DNA of 64,000 nt from Cyrtodaria siliqua (Eukaryota; Mollusca; Bivalvia; Adapedonta; Hiatellidae), in contig JAWPHD010011246.1 in the NCBI GenBank assembly GCA_037043455.1, forward strand, positions 1-64,000. Direction: 5' to 3'. This document shows, piece after piece, positions 1 through 12,479 of this stretch; within the stretch, counting starts at the first letter, position 1, and each line of letters begins with the position of its first letter. The notes beneath the pieces were generated by a model, which was not told where the DNA came from, ran no database searches, and saw only the letters and a list, made by a program, of their open reading frames with translations. A program made the translations under genes and the position numbers.

Positions 1-3000
1 CCAACCAATGTTGCTGTATGTGTTACTATGCATTGGATTCACATCATCTATTAAATGCTTGTGTATGTGTTTATACTGCTTGTGTTCACATCTCCACTAA
101 TAGTTGTGTTGCTATGTGTTATCACTGGCTTGGTTCCACATCTCCACTACTCAATGTTGTGTATGTGTTATACTGCTTTTTTCACATCTCCACGAATGTT
201 GTGTATATGTTACTCACTGTTTGGTTCAGATCTCCACGAATGTTGTGTATGTGTTATACTGTTTGGTTCACATCTCCACGAATGTTGTGTATTTGTTATA
301 CTGCTTGGTTCACATCTCCACTAATGTTTTGTACGTGTTATACTCGCTCGTTTCAATCTCTCCACGAATGTTGTGTACTGTGTTATACTGCTTGGTTTCA
401 CATCTCCAGGAATGTTTTGTATGTGTTATACTGCTTGTTTCACATCTCCACTAATGTTGTGTATGTGTTATAATGCTTGTTTCACATCTCCACTAATGTT
501 GTGTATGAGTTAAACTTCTTGTTTCACATCTCCACTTATTTTGTGTATGTGTCTTATACTGCTTTGGTTCACATCTCGCACTAATGTTGTGTATGTGTTA
601 CTACTACTTGGTTCACACATCTCTACTAATGTTGTGTACGAGTGTTATACTACTTGGTTCACATCTCCATTAATGTTTTGTATGTGTTGTATACTGCTTG
701 GTTCACATCTCCACTAATGTTGTGTATGTGTTATACTGCTTGGTTCACACTACTCTCCATTAATGTTTTGTATGTGTTATACTGCTTGGTTCACATCTCC
801 ACTAATGTTGTGTATGTGTTATACTGTTTGTTTACATATCCACTAATGTTGTGTGATACTGCTGCTTGGTTCACATCTCCACTAATGATGTGTATGTGTT
901 ATACTGCTTGGTTTCACATCTCCACGAATGTTGTGTATGTGTTATACTGCTTGGTTCACATCTCCACGAATGTTGTGTATGTGTTATACTGCTGGTTCAC
1001 ATCTCCACGATTGTTGTGTATGTGTTTATACTGCTTGAGTTCACCATCTCCACTAATGTTGTGTATGTGTTATACTGTTTCGGTTTACATATACACTAAT
1101 GTTGTATATGTGTTATACTACTTGGTTCACATCTCCACTAATGTTGTGTATGTGTTAAACTACTTGGTTTCACATCTCCACTAGTGTTGTGTATGTGTTT
1201 ATACTACTTGGAGGTTCACATCTCCCATTAATGTTTTTGATATGTGTTTATACTGCTTGGTTCACATCTCCACTAATGTTGTGTATGTGTTATAATGTTT
1301 GGTTCACATCTCCATTATGATGTGTATGTGTTATACTGCTTGGTTCACATCTCCACTAATGTTGTGTATGTGTTATACTGTTTGGTTCACATCTCCACTA
1401 ATGTTGTGTATGTGTTATACTGCTTGGTTCACATCTCCACTAATGTTGTGTATGTGTTATACTGCTTGGTTCACATCTCTACTAATGTTGTGTATGTGTT
1501 ATTCTGCTTGGTTCACATCTCCACTAATATTGTTTATTTGTTATCATTGCTTGGTTTCACATCTCCACGAATGTTGTGCTATGTGTTATGTTGCTTGATT
1601 CACATCTCCACCAATTTTGTGTATGTGTTATACTGCTTGGTTCACATTTCTAATAATGTTGTGTATGTGTTATACTGCTTGGTTCACATCTCCACTAATG
1701 TTGTGTATTTGTTATACTGCTTGGTTCACATTCTCCACTAATGTTTGTGTATGTGTTGTACTGTTTGGTTCACATCTCCACTAATGTGTTGTATGTGTTA
1801 TACTGCTTGGTTCACATCACAACTAATGTGTTGTATGTGTTCTACTGCTTCTTTCACATCTCCACTAATGTTGTGTATGTGTTATAAGCTGCTTGTTTCA
1901 CAACTCCTCTAATGTTGTGTATGTGTTATACTGCTTGTTTCACATCTTCACTAATGTTGTGTATGTGTTAAACTGTTTGGGTTCACATCTCCACGAATGT
2001 TGTGTATGTGTTATACTGCTTGTTTCACATCTCCACTAATGTTGTGTATGTGTTATACTGCTTGGTTCACATCTCCACTAATGTTTTGTATGTGTTTATA
2101 CTGCTCGTTTCACATCTCCCCCGAATGTTGTGTATGTGTTCTATACTGCTTGTTTCACATCTCCAGGAATGTTTTGTATGTGTTATACTGCTTGTTTTCA
2201 CACTCTCCCACTAATGTTGTGTATGTGTTTATACTGCTTGTTTCACATCTGCAACTACTTTGATGTATAGTGTTATACTGCTTGTTTCACATCTCCACTA
2301 ATGTTGTGTATGTGTTAAGTGTATCTATGTTTCACATCTCCACTTATTTTTGTGTATGTGTTATACTGCTTGGTTTACATCTCCACTAATGTTGTGTATG
2401 TGTTATACTACTACTTGGTTCACACACCTCCACTAATGTTGTGTATGTGTTATACTACTTGGTTTCACATATCCATTAATGTTATTGTATGTGTTATACT
2501 GCTTGGTTCAACATCTCCACTAATGTTGTGTATGTGTTATACTGCTTGGTTCACATCTCCATTAATGTTTTTGTATGAGTTACAACTTGCTTGTTCACAG
2601 TCTCCACGAATGTTGTGTATGTGTTATACTGTTTGGTTTACATGTCCACTAATGTTGTGTATGTGTTATACTGCTTGGTTCACATCTCCACTAATGATGT
2701 GTATGTGTTATACTGCTTGCTTCTCACATCTCCACGAATGTTGTGTATGTGTTATAATGCTTGTTTCACATCTCAACGAATGTTGTGTATGTGTTATACT
2801 GCTTGTTTCACATCTCCACTAATGTTGTGTATGAGTTATACTGCTTGTTTCACATCTCCGCTAATGTTGTGTATGTGTTATACTGCTTGGTTCACATCTC
2901 CACACGAATGTTGTGTATGTGTTATACTGCTTGGTTCACATCTCCACGAATGTTGTGTGTGTGTTATACTGCTTGGTTCACATCTCCACGATGTTGTGTA

Positions 3001-4830
3001 TGTGTTATACTGCTTGGTTCACATTTCCACTAATGTTGTGTATGTGTTATAACTGTTTGGTTCACATATCCACTAATGTTGTATATGTGTTATAACTACT
3101 TGGTTCACATCTGCAACTAATGTTGTGTTATGTGTTATACTACTTGGTTCACATCTCCATTAATGTTTTGTATGTGTTATACTGCTTGGGTTCACATCTC
3201 CACGATATGTTGTGTATGTGTTATGTTGCTTGGTTCACATCTCCACCAATGTTGTGTATGTGTTTGTTATACTGCTTTGGTTCACATCTCTACTAAATGT
3301 TGTGTATGTGTTATACTGCTCTTGGTTCAACATCTCGCACTAATGTTGAATGTGTGTATGTGTTTATACTGCTTGGTGTCTTACATCTCTCACTAATGTT
3401 GTGTATGTGTTGTACTGTTTGGTTCCCATCTTCCTACTAATGTGTTGTATGTGTTATACTGCTTGGTTCACATCTCAACTAATGTGTTGTATGTGTTCTA
3501 CTGCTTCTTTCAACATCTCCACTAATGTTGTGTGTATGTGTTTATACTTGCTTGGTTTTACATCTCCAATAATGTTGTGTATGTGTTATACTGCTTGTTT
3601 CACATCTCCACTAATGTTGTGTATGTGTTATACTGTTTGGTTTCACATCTCCACGAATGTTGTGTATGTGTTATACTGCTTGTTTTCACATCTCCACTAA
3701 TGTTGTGTATGTGTTATACTGCTTGGTTCACATCTCCACTAATGTTGTGTATGTGTTATACTGCTTGGTTCACATCTCACTAATATTGTGTATGTGTTAT
3801 ACTCTTTGGTTCACATCTTCACGAATGTTGTGTATTGTGTTATACTGCTTGGTTCTCACATCTCCACTAATGTTTTGTATGTGTTATACTGCTTGTTTCA
3901 CATCTCCATGAATGTTTTATATGTGTTATACTGCTTGTTTCACATCTCCACGAATGTTGTGTATGTGTTATACTGCTTGTTTCACATCTCCACGAATGTT
4001 GTGTAGTGTGTTATAATGCTTGTTTCACATCTCCACGAATGTTGTGTATGTGTTATACTGCTTGTTTTCACATCTCCACTAATGTTGTGTATGTGTTATA
4101 CTCGCTTTGTTTCACACTCTCCGCTAATGTTGTGTATGTGTTATACTGCTTGTTTCACATCTTCAGTAATGTTGTGTATGTGTTATACTGCTTGGTTCAC
4201 ATCTCCACTAATATTGTGTATGTGGTTATACTGTTTGGTTCACATCTCCGCGAATGTTGTGTATGTGTTATACTGCTTGTTTCACATCTTCAGTAATGTT
4301 GTGTAATGTGTTATACAGCTGCTTGGTTCACATCTCCACTAATATTGTGTATGTCGTTATACTGTTTGGTCTCACATCTCTCCGCGAATGTTGTGTAATG
4401 GTGTTATACTGCTTGGTTCACATCTCCACTAATGTTTTGTATGTGTTATACTGCTTGGTTCACATCTCCACTTATGGTTTTTTACTGTGTTATACTGCTT
4501 GGTTCACATCTCCACGAATGTTGTGTATGTGTTATACTGCTTGTTTCACATTCTCCACTAATGTTGTGTATGTGTTATTACTGCTTGGTTCACAACTCCA
4601 TTAATGTTTGTTAATGTGTTATACTGCTTGGTTCACATCTCCACGTATGTTGTGTATGTGTTATACTGCTCTCTCTTTCACATCTCCACTAATGTGTTGT
4701 ATGTTGTTAATACTACTTGGTTCACAATCTCACATCTCCACTAACGTTTGTATGTGTTTGTTTACCGCTTGGTTCACAATCTCCACTAACTGTTTTGTAT
4801 GTGTTATACTGCTGGTTCTACATCTCCAGT
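1..4830. repeat. 42-bp minisatellite array, over 100 copies
   Basis: A single unit of about 42 bases, rich in T and G, is repeated from the first base to about 4830. The core runs ggttcacatctccactaatg, then ttgtgtatgtgttatactgc, then tt. Copies differ by point changes and by many one-base insertions or deletions. Because 42 is divisible by three, all frames stay open for long stretches and encode a meaningless 14-residue period. The array continues off the left edge of the window. I see no gene in it. Confidence 0.97.
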
Positions 4831-5085
4831 CCGAGTTGGGACTCGTCATTTGTAATGATTATATCTTTTAATCAGAATTTGGTCATTCTTTTTAAAAGAA
4901 AGAATGTTACATAAAAAATGTCAAACAGTAAAGCGACACAAAATACTATTTTTTACCAAATAGTTGTTGAATAATCAAACTATTAGTGGATTGCGATTGT
5001 CATTGTATTACGCATTTATTTTGAATACTTCGTGTTCCAATGGATTAAAACATGAGTGCGACTTTCATTATTATCAAAGTAACAA

Positions 5086-5352
5086 ACATGATGCGACTTA
5101 ATTATTATGCAGGTACCAACATAATGCAACTTAATTATTATCCAGGTACCAACATAATCCGACTTAATTATTAAGCAGGTACCAACAGTAATGCGACTTA
5201 ATTATTATCCAGGTACCAGTGATGCGACTTAATTATTATGCAGGCACCCAAACAATGATGCGACTTAATTATTATGCAGGCACCAACATGATGCGACTTA
5301 ATTATTATCCAGGGTACCAGTGATGCGACTTAATTATTACACCAGGTACCAG
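5086..5352. repeat. 33-bp tandem repeat, about 8 copies
   Basis: The motif gatgcgacttaattattatg followed by caggtaccaac recurs about every 32-34 bases. Copies differ at few positions. It lies just past the end of the large minisatellite and shares no sequence with it. Confidence 0.9.
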
Positions 5353-5489
5353 AACAATCTGCAGTGATCGGTTCCCGGTGGCAGGTTTTCGAGCTATGGT
5401 AGGCATGAGTTGTGTATTCAAAGCACTGCATGCCCTCCGGTATTCCTGCAGTGTGGCCACGTACGTTAGCGGTCTGTCCGGATCTTCGT

Positions 5490-5780
5490 GGTTAGTATAC
5501 TAAAGGAAAAAGAAACCCAGCGCATACACACGTTCACCTATGTATACTAAAGGAAAAAAATAATCCACCATAGACAAGTCCACCTATGTATAACTAAAGG
5601 GAAAAGAGAACACCATAGACAAAGTCCACCTATTGTATAATAAAGAAAAAAAGAACCCACCATAGACAAGTCCACCTATTTATACACCATAGACAAGGTC
5701 CACCTATTTACTAACTAAAAAAAGAACCAACCATCACACACAAGTTCACCCTACCGTATGTATATGAAAGGAAAAAAGAC
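5490..5780. repeat. ~45-bp imperfect tandem repeat, 5-6 copies
   Basis: Units contain tatactaaaggaaaaaagaac followed by ccaccatagacaagtccacc. A lone related unit (agaacccaccagagagaagt) lies near 6642, so the array once reached further or a copy moved. Confidence 0.8.
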
Positions 5781-6820
5781 TGTTCGATAACTGCCACACA
5801 ATATGAAAAATATGAAGTTTAGACAAAATACAAAATGAGGCTGTTCGTATAAGTAAACGGGAGGCAGCGTAACTTATTTCCATTGAGAAACCTTTACAAA
5901 GAAACTGCTTGGGAGACTCTCGGAGACAGGTGTCGTAAGCACAGACTGGTTATGTTTTATAAGAATGATCAACCACCTAACTACCAAATTTCCTCTCTGA
6001 AATTGTTCCACCTTCAGTAGGTAATTCTTCCATGTATAACTTACGAAACTCCAAAAAATATCCAAACTATCAATGCTGGAACAAACTACTCCTGTAAACT
6101 CGTTTCTACCCTCCGAGCCATTCGTGAACGGAATGAGCTAAGTGAAGTCTCGCGACAAGAGCCTGAAACAGTTTGCTCATTCAACAAAATTCACTGAACA
6201 GTCAGAATAATAACACTACCACTTCGGAAACAAAACAACTTGTGTCGTCCCTAAACTCCCCAATTTACATTTATGATTCTTCACTTAAGATTTGTTGTAA
6301 TTTCCAAATATAAGCATTTTATATTTCATTTACTTTTGCCTATTTGGACTGATGAATTCTCAAGAGTTCTGTTTTAGCTAATTGTGTTTATTTTGTTTGT
6401 CTGTTTCTTTCATTTTCAATTATACGTAAAGTGCAAACTTCATTTCATCATGTTTGCTATGCATTATTCTAGTATCAGTACGTTATCATGCCATCAACCT
6501 GTGTACAATTAATTCCCATACACAGGAGAAGAAGACATCATAAGTATTTTTAGTTTCGTTCTAATCCTTTTTTTTTCTGCTATTGTGTACAGATTCCATG
6601 CTGTAATAACAATGAGAAAATAAATATGTTCTAAATTAAAAAAGAACCCACCAGAGAGAAGTTCACCTAGGCTAACAATGTATCATATGTTATAAGATTA
6701 GTACAGAATAAGGTGTTGATCAGTTCACATAGCAAGTGATGAAAAACATTTTAGAAAGACATCCTAGGTGTCTCGAAAACTTTTTCTATTGCTGAGAGTT
6801 GTCCAAGTTGCTTAGGAAAA
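5781..6820. other. AT-rich stretch with no gene seen
   Basis: Apart from the stray 45-bp repeat unit near 6642, I see no coding signal, RNA gene or element end here. The only minus-strand open frame (5874-6065) has no recognisable motif. Confidence 0.6.
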
Positions 6821-6821
6821 A

Positions 6822-7160
6822 AAGATGTTACATTTTGACCCTAGTAAAATCCTTGCCATCCATAGAATCCCAGGAAAGGATGGCGATCCGAAGCCGGTGG
6901 AGTGATAAAATGAACAAACAAACACCGAGAAGAAGAATGTCATGATTCACAGGACGGCATTCAAAAACATGTGCAATCGTATAGTTGACGACGTCACCAG
7001 GCTTAATGCTGGACTAATAAAACGACCACCCCAGCCATTACCCAGTCATGGTATTGTAATGGATACATATGTGGAAAGACATCAAACGAAAGACAAATAC
7101 AGATTCGATCTTTTTGACCAAAAATGGAGGACATTATTGCGAAGTAAAAACACAAACTGA
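6822..7160 (+). pseudogene. LINE ORF1-like remnant
   Basis: Two neighbouring frames read like the RNA-binding ORF1 protein of L1/Tx1-type LINEs. A segment around 6828-6900 contains ILAIHRIPGKDGDPKPV, and the frame 6942-7160 contains DDVTRLNAGLIKR and ends with RFDLFDQKWRTLL. Stops separate the two parts, so it is not functional. It lies upstream of the LINE endonuclease at 8761 on the same strand and may belong to that element, although a tandem repeat lies between them. The call rests on motif appearance only. Confidence 0.35.
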
Positions 7161-7740
7161 ACAGAGGTGATGACTATTGTCATCATATTACTTCTTCATC
7201 ATATTACTTCTTGTAATGTTTGCTTTCTTTGTTTCGGTATAATAACTGTGGATTTATTAGTAATTTGTTTCTATTATCAGGATTATTTTGTTATCTAAAA
7301 CAGTGACCATTAAATCAAAGGTATCTAACAAATTGTGGTTGTATTTTGTAAGTTTTTTGTGTATGTGTGCTTTAGAATGGATTGGGTGATTTACTCATAA
7401 TTACGCGTAATTGCAGCTATTAAATTTAATGTTTGTGCTTCGAACAGTTAATTGAGAGATCATTTAAATAAATCATTCAACCTTACGGATAATAACAGTG
7501 ATTTAAAGTAGTATGGATATGAGACAATACTACTTTGGTGTTATATTATTGAAACATTGTATGACAATATTGCTGGATACAATTATGGGATTATAAACTT
7601 TGGAAATTCATTTATTTGTGGATACTTATAAGATTGGTGAGTGAGCTATTAACAGTTAAACTTCATAAAATGTATGAAACATGGATGGGCCACTTCCAAA
7701 ATATTGAATTAAGTTTTAAATAGTCAAGTACATTCTGTCC

Positions 7741-8390
7741 CTGTCTTGTCTTGTCTTGTCTTGTCGGTCGGTTCGTAGGCCTGTCCAGAGTCCTGTCCAA
7801 TATTTAATACTTATAAGTTTTATCTAGGTGATATCATATAAATGTCCGTCTGTCTGTTCAACATTGAATACTTATAAACTTCATACAGGAATCATTAAAT
7901 TAAATGTCAGACTGGCTGTACAAAATTGAATATTTATAAAATATTTACAGATGATATCTTTCAATTGTCCGTATGTCTGTCCTATTTTTAATACTTATAC
8001 ACATATACAGGTAAATATCAAATACATGTCTGTAAGTTTGTTCAACATTTAATACTTATAAACTATATACAGGTAATATTGTATGAATGTCCGTAGGTCT
8101 GTCCAATATTTAATACTTATAAACTATATCACATATAATTGTCCGTCTGTCCGTCTGTCCGTCTGTCTGTACAACAGGTAATACTCATAAGCTTAATACA
8201 GGTGATGATATATACATATCCATCTGTCTGAATATAAACTATATACAGATGATATCATGTAGGTGTTTGTCGGTCTGTCCAATATTTAATGCCTAAAACA
8301 CTATATTCAGATGGGATCACATAAGCTCAACACAGATGACATTATGTATGCGTTTGTCTGTCTGTCCTACATTAAATACGTATATATAAA
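7741..8390. repeat. TTGTC microsatellite and ~62-bp minisatellite
   Basis: 7741-7765 is a short TTGTC run. From about 7797 a unit of roughly 60-65 bases repeats about nine times, containing gtccgtctgtctgtccaata, tttaatacttataaactata and tacaggtgatatcatataaa. Copies are strongly diverged. No gene is present. Confidence 0.85.
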
Positions 8391-8760
8391 TTATATTTAT
8401 ACATTTTCACATAAATAGGCTAGGATAAACTAATACTTCGAAATTAAATTAAAAACTCACTTGAGTATTTACATTATTATTGTCTATTTCTCTTTTATTA
8501 CATGTGTAATAATTTGAAATACAAAGAATTAATCTTTACAGTTAGATCATTTATTTAAACTATTCAACTTAAATTATAATTCCAAAATACTGAATATGAA
8601 CAACACAGGTTTCTATTATTATCGGAGTTTTGTGCATTTCACATTTAAGATGATAGTACACGTTTCAGGTGAATATTTTTTTCATATTTTTTCATTTTAT
8701 TCTACATTTTTAATAACTCCTCTGTATGCAACGGTAATTTGCGAACACTTTATACTGAAT

Positions 8761-9540
8761 ATGGAACTTAAAATATTATCTGTTAATTGTCAGGGTCTTG
8801 GTTCTGATGAAAAACGATTAGATGTTTTCAATTACTTGAAGTCTAAAAACTGTGATATATATTGTCTGCAAGATATTCATTCAACTCATATATCTGAAAA
8901 GTTTATTGAATCACAGTGGGGCAGTAAGTGCTTTTTGCTTCATATTCTTCAAACTCAAGAGGAGTAGCAGTCTTATTTAATAAAAACATAGATTTTACAG
9001 TTCATAATCATATAAATGATCCTGACGGTAATTATTTAATAGTAGATTTAAATGTTGATAATAACAGATTTACACTTGTTTCATAATAGGGCCCAAATAG
9101 TGACTGTCCTACCTTTTTTTAAAAAACCTGATTTCACAGGTAAACACCTTCAATAATAACTCCACTATTCTCTATGGCAATTTTAATGTGGTACAGGATC
9201 CAAAACTAGATTGGTTTACTAGAAATTAAAGATCAATATAATTTAGTTGATCCATTTAGAGAATTCAAACCGGATACTAGGCGATATACATGGAGAAGGA
9301 AAACCCCTTTAAAACAAGCTAGGCTTGATTTTTTTCTAGTATCAGAATCACTATTATCATCAATTAATAATTGTTCAATTGCATCAAGTTACAGATCAGA
9401 CCATGCTATGATTATTTTTAATATTACGTTTACACCTTTTAGAAAAGGTAAGCCATTATGGAAACATAACAATAGTTTGTTGCAAGATATAAATTACTTA
9501 ACTGTTATAAATGAAAAAATCAATGATATAAAAACTCAGT
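8761..9540 (+). pseudogene. LINE endonuclease domain (broken)
   Basis: The frame from the ATG at 8761 begins MELKILSVNCQGLGSDEKRL, with NCQGLG and then DIYCLQDIH, the usual N-terminal strands of the APE-type endonuclease that nicks target DNA for LINE insertion. It is lost after about 8966 by a frameshift. Later pieces recover the downstream landmarks: ARLDFFLVSESL (about 9319) and YRSDHAMI (about 9390), the latter holding the catalytic SDH motif. At least three frame breaks or stops are visible, so no active enzyme is made. Confidence 0.8.
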
Positions 9541-9637
9541 AGGCAGTACCGATATATCAAACAGATAACATAAAAAATATACCAATGAAGAATTTCAATT
9601 TATCATAAATGACTAACTATTCTTAGAAAATTTATTA

Positions 9638-11540
9638 ATGGAAATTAGGTGTAAATCAATTTCGTATTCATGTTTTAAAAAGAAAGAAAATGAAAGAATT
9701 GAAAAGGAATTAATAGATGAAATTGAAAAAATTGAACATGATCTATCACAAAATAATATAGAAAGACTAGAAACATTAAAAGATTCCTTAAAAAATATAA
9801 GAAAACTAAAAATGCAAGGTATATTAATTAGATCACATGCTGAAATAATAGAAGATGGATGAAAAGCCATCAAAATATTTCAGTAACATAGAGTCTCATA
9901 GTTATTCAAGTAAAATAATTCCAAAAATAGAAAAAGAAAATGGTACATTTATTACAAACCAAGATGAAATTTTAGACGAAGCTAAAAGTTTTTACCAAAC
10001 ATTGTACAGAAATAAAGATCCTGGGCCCCATTTTATGAAACAACTTACGACCATTTTGATCGTAAATCAATTTCTTAAATGCTTCACTATAAATTACACT
10101 TTTAAAATAAACATGATTTCATTTCACTTTCTTATACATGTGATATTTCTGCACTACGTGCACACATAATTATCTACATTGAATGTTAAGGTGAAAACCA
10201 GTGAATGATTTTAAAATTTGAGACTTATCGTAAGATGTTTAATAAAACAGGCCCCTGAACTTTTAGATGTAAATTTAAAACTTGAACTTGAAGATTGCAC
10301 AGTGCCTAAATTAAGTAACCAAGAATCCTCTGCTATTGAGGGGCTTTTAACATATGAACAGGCTACTAATTCGCTTAAATCTATGGCAAATAACCGCAGT
10401 CCTGGTACTGATGTATTTAGTGCAGACTTTCTTAAGATATTTTGGGAGTCAGATTGGTCATTTTGTTATAAGATCAATAAATTATGGTTTTATGAATAAA
10501 GAGTTATCAGTTACTCAAAAACAGGGAATAATAACATGCATTCCAAAAGAAAACAAATTATGATATCAAATAAAAAACTATAGACCAATTTCTTTACTAA
10601 ATTCTATATATAAAATACATCAGGAGCAATAGCGAATAGAATAAAAACAACATTAAATAAACTAATTCATAAAGATCTGACAGGTTTCATGGCAGGCATA
10701 AGGGAAAACACAAGGATTTTATACGATGTAATGCATTATGCAGAGGAAAACAATTTCCCTGGCTTACTTTTATTAGTGGACTTTGAAAAAGCGTTTGACT
10801 CATTTTCATGGAAATTTATAGACAAAGTTATGACTCTTTTTGGTTTTGGTAATACTATTATATCATGGGCCCATGTCCTTTATGAAAATGCTACACTAGC
10901 ATTCACTCAGAGAGGTACTATTTCATCTTTTTTTAACATAAGAAGACAGGGAGACCCACTATCTCCATATATTTGTATTCTATGCTCTGAAATACTAGCA
11001 ATTAAAATAAGAAATAATAAAAACATTAAAGGAATTAAAATTAACAATATTGAGTTTAAAATTTCTCAATATGCAGACGACACATCAACAATTATTGATG
11101 GATCAGAGTCTTCTCTAAATGAAACACTTAATGAGCTCACAAATTTTGCAAAAATCTCAGGGTTATGCGTAAACTTTGATAAAACACAGATTGTGTGGAT
11201 TGGAATTAAGAAATACAGTAGTCAGACAATAAAAACGAAATGGAAACTAAACTGGGGAAAAAACGATTTTAAATTATTAGGAATATATTTTCATGTCGGT
11301 CTAGACAAAATGAATAATATCAATTATAAGGAAAAAATAAATACTATAAAATTTAAAATTAAACATCGGAAAATAAGTTATTTGACCCCATTAGGGAAAA
11401 TTACTGTTATCAAAAGTTTGCTTTTACCTATTTTAAACCATATTTGTTTAGCATTACCAAATCCTAATGAAAACATAATCAAAGAAATAAATTCAATTTG
11501 TTATGATTTCATATGGGGCGGGACAGCCAAAATAAAATAA
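9638..11540 (+). pseudogene. LINE reverse transcriptase domain (broken)
   Basis: Three consecutive frames (9638-9862, 9855-10169, 10218-10499) give the linker and fingers. 10689-11540 gives 283 residues of palm and thumb: LLVDFEKAFDSFSWKF (first catalytic aspartate), RRQGDPLSPYICILCSEIL (the B region, apparently a few residues short at its start) and QYADDTSTII (the YADD catalytic pair). C-terminal blocks such as ILNHICLALPNP follow. A non-coding patch of about 100 bases near 10,080-10,200 may be a small insertion. The gene is dead, but the 10689-11540 block is intact enough to assign the clade. Confidence 0.85.
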
Positions 11541-11761
11541 AAAGTTATTATTAAACATTACATTGAATGGGGGTTAAACATGATCAATTTTAAAGCATTT
11601 GTTTTAGCCCTTAAGGCAACATGGATTAGGAGATTACTACGTATAGGGGGAAACTGGACACGTAATTAGTTTATCAAGATTCTTGGTCATGATCACTTTC
11701 ATACTATATTTGTTAAACTTGTTAAAACGTTTATCAAAAGAGGGTATGACCCTATCATTTT

Positions 11762-12476
11762 GCAACGTACTGCATGGTTGGTGGTGGACCCTTTTACAGT
11801 TCGCCACTATGCTTTCCTCTTTAATTGTACGATGACCGGACAGGCTGTGGAGCCTATGAGTACGCCTACCTAAAGCCCATTGGGACGGTGGCGTTTGATG
11901 TTTGTCTATGATCTTTCTTGTCGTGCCCTTAATTGTTTATTCTCTTACTGCTCTGGCTTCTGCCAAGTCATTGAGTACCTTCATTGTGGCTTTCTAGGCT
12001 ATTGTTTTTTTGTATTATATTTACACGAGCATATTTGTGTTTTACTTATATTGCCTATTGATGCTGCCTTGTTGGTTAGAGATTAGATCATGGCGGGGAT
12101 TTCTTTATTTACACTGTCCTGTTTTAATTGTTGTTGTTGTTATTTCTAAGGTTTAAAGACCGTCCGCCAACTAAAACGCCAGGAGAACCCTGGCGTTATG
12201 GGCACAATAGAGTCTGGTCTGGTCCTGTTTTAATGGGATGACAGTAGGGTAAGTGTGAGGTTTGGTGCACCCTAGAACCTGGTTTAAACCCCCAGTGGCC
12301 TACTTTGCCACTGACCGTTCCAAGGCGGTAGCCTTATTGTCAACCCTTTTGGGTTGGTGATGTCGTTTATTTTATTATTACTTTTGCATTCTTGTTTGTC
12401 TGTTTCCATGTTTGTTTCTGTGTTTTGTGGTTGAATGCTGCTTTCCCTGTCCGATCTTTTTATATTTCTTTACCAA
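11762..12476 (+). mobile_element. R1 interspersed repeat, copy a
   Basis: About 715 bases that match 37695-38460 almost base for base, apart from one private insertion in each copy. The shared sequence starts near tactgcatg and ends with gtccgatctttttatatttc. It carries no convincing coding frame. It interrupts the LINE between its thumb and its C-terminal domain, so it inserted after the LINE did. Shorter copies elsewhere (39434-39612, 56070-56120) end at the same right-hand point, which suggests a retroposed, 5'-truncating element. I do not recognise a named family. Confidence 0.8.
12128..12222 (-). mobile_element. ~95-bp retroposed insertion with 11-bp target duplication
   Basis: Relative to R1 copy b this copy has 95 extra bases flanked by two exact copies of tcctgttttaa (12117-12127 and 12223-12233). 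Read on the minus strand, the insert starts ccagaccagactctattgtg and ends in an (AAC)n tail. This is the signature of a short, probably 5'-truncated SINE or LINE tail. It also contains the hairpin cgccagggttctcctggcg. Confidence 0.8.
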
Positions 12477-12479
12477 TTT

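Noticed and set aside
18..4914. Many overlapping open frames up to 180 codons in the first 4.9 kb
   Set aside because: They are translations of a 42-bp tandem repeat (14-residue period CYTAWFTSPLML and its shifted frames) in all phases and carry no domain.
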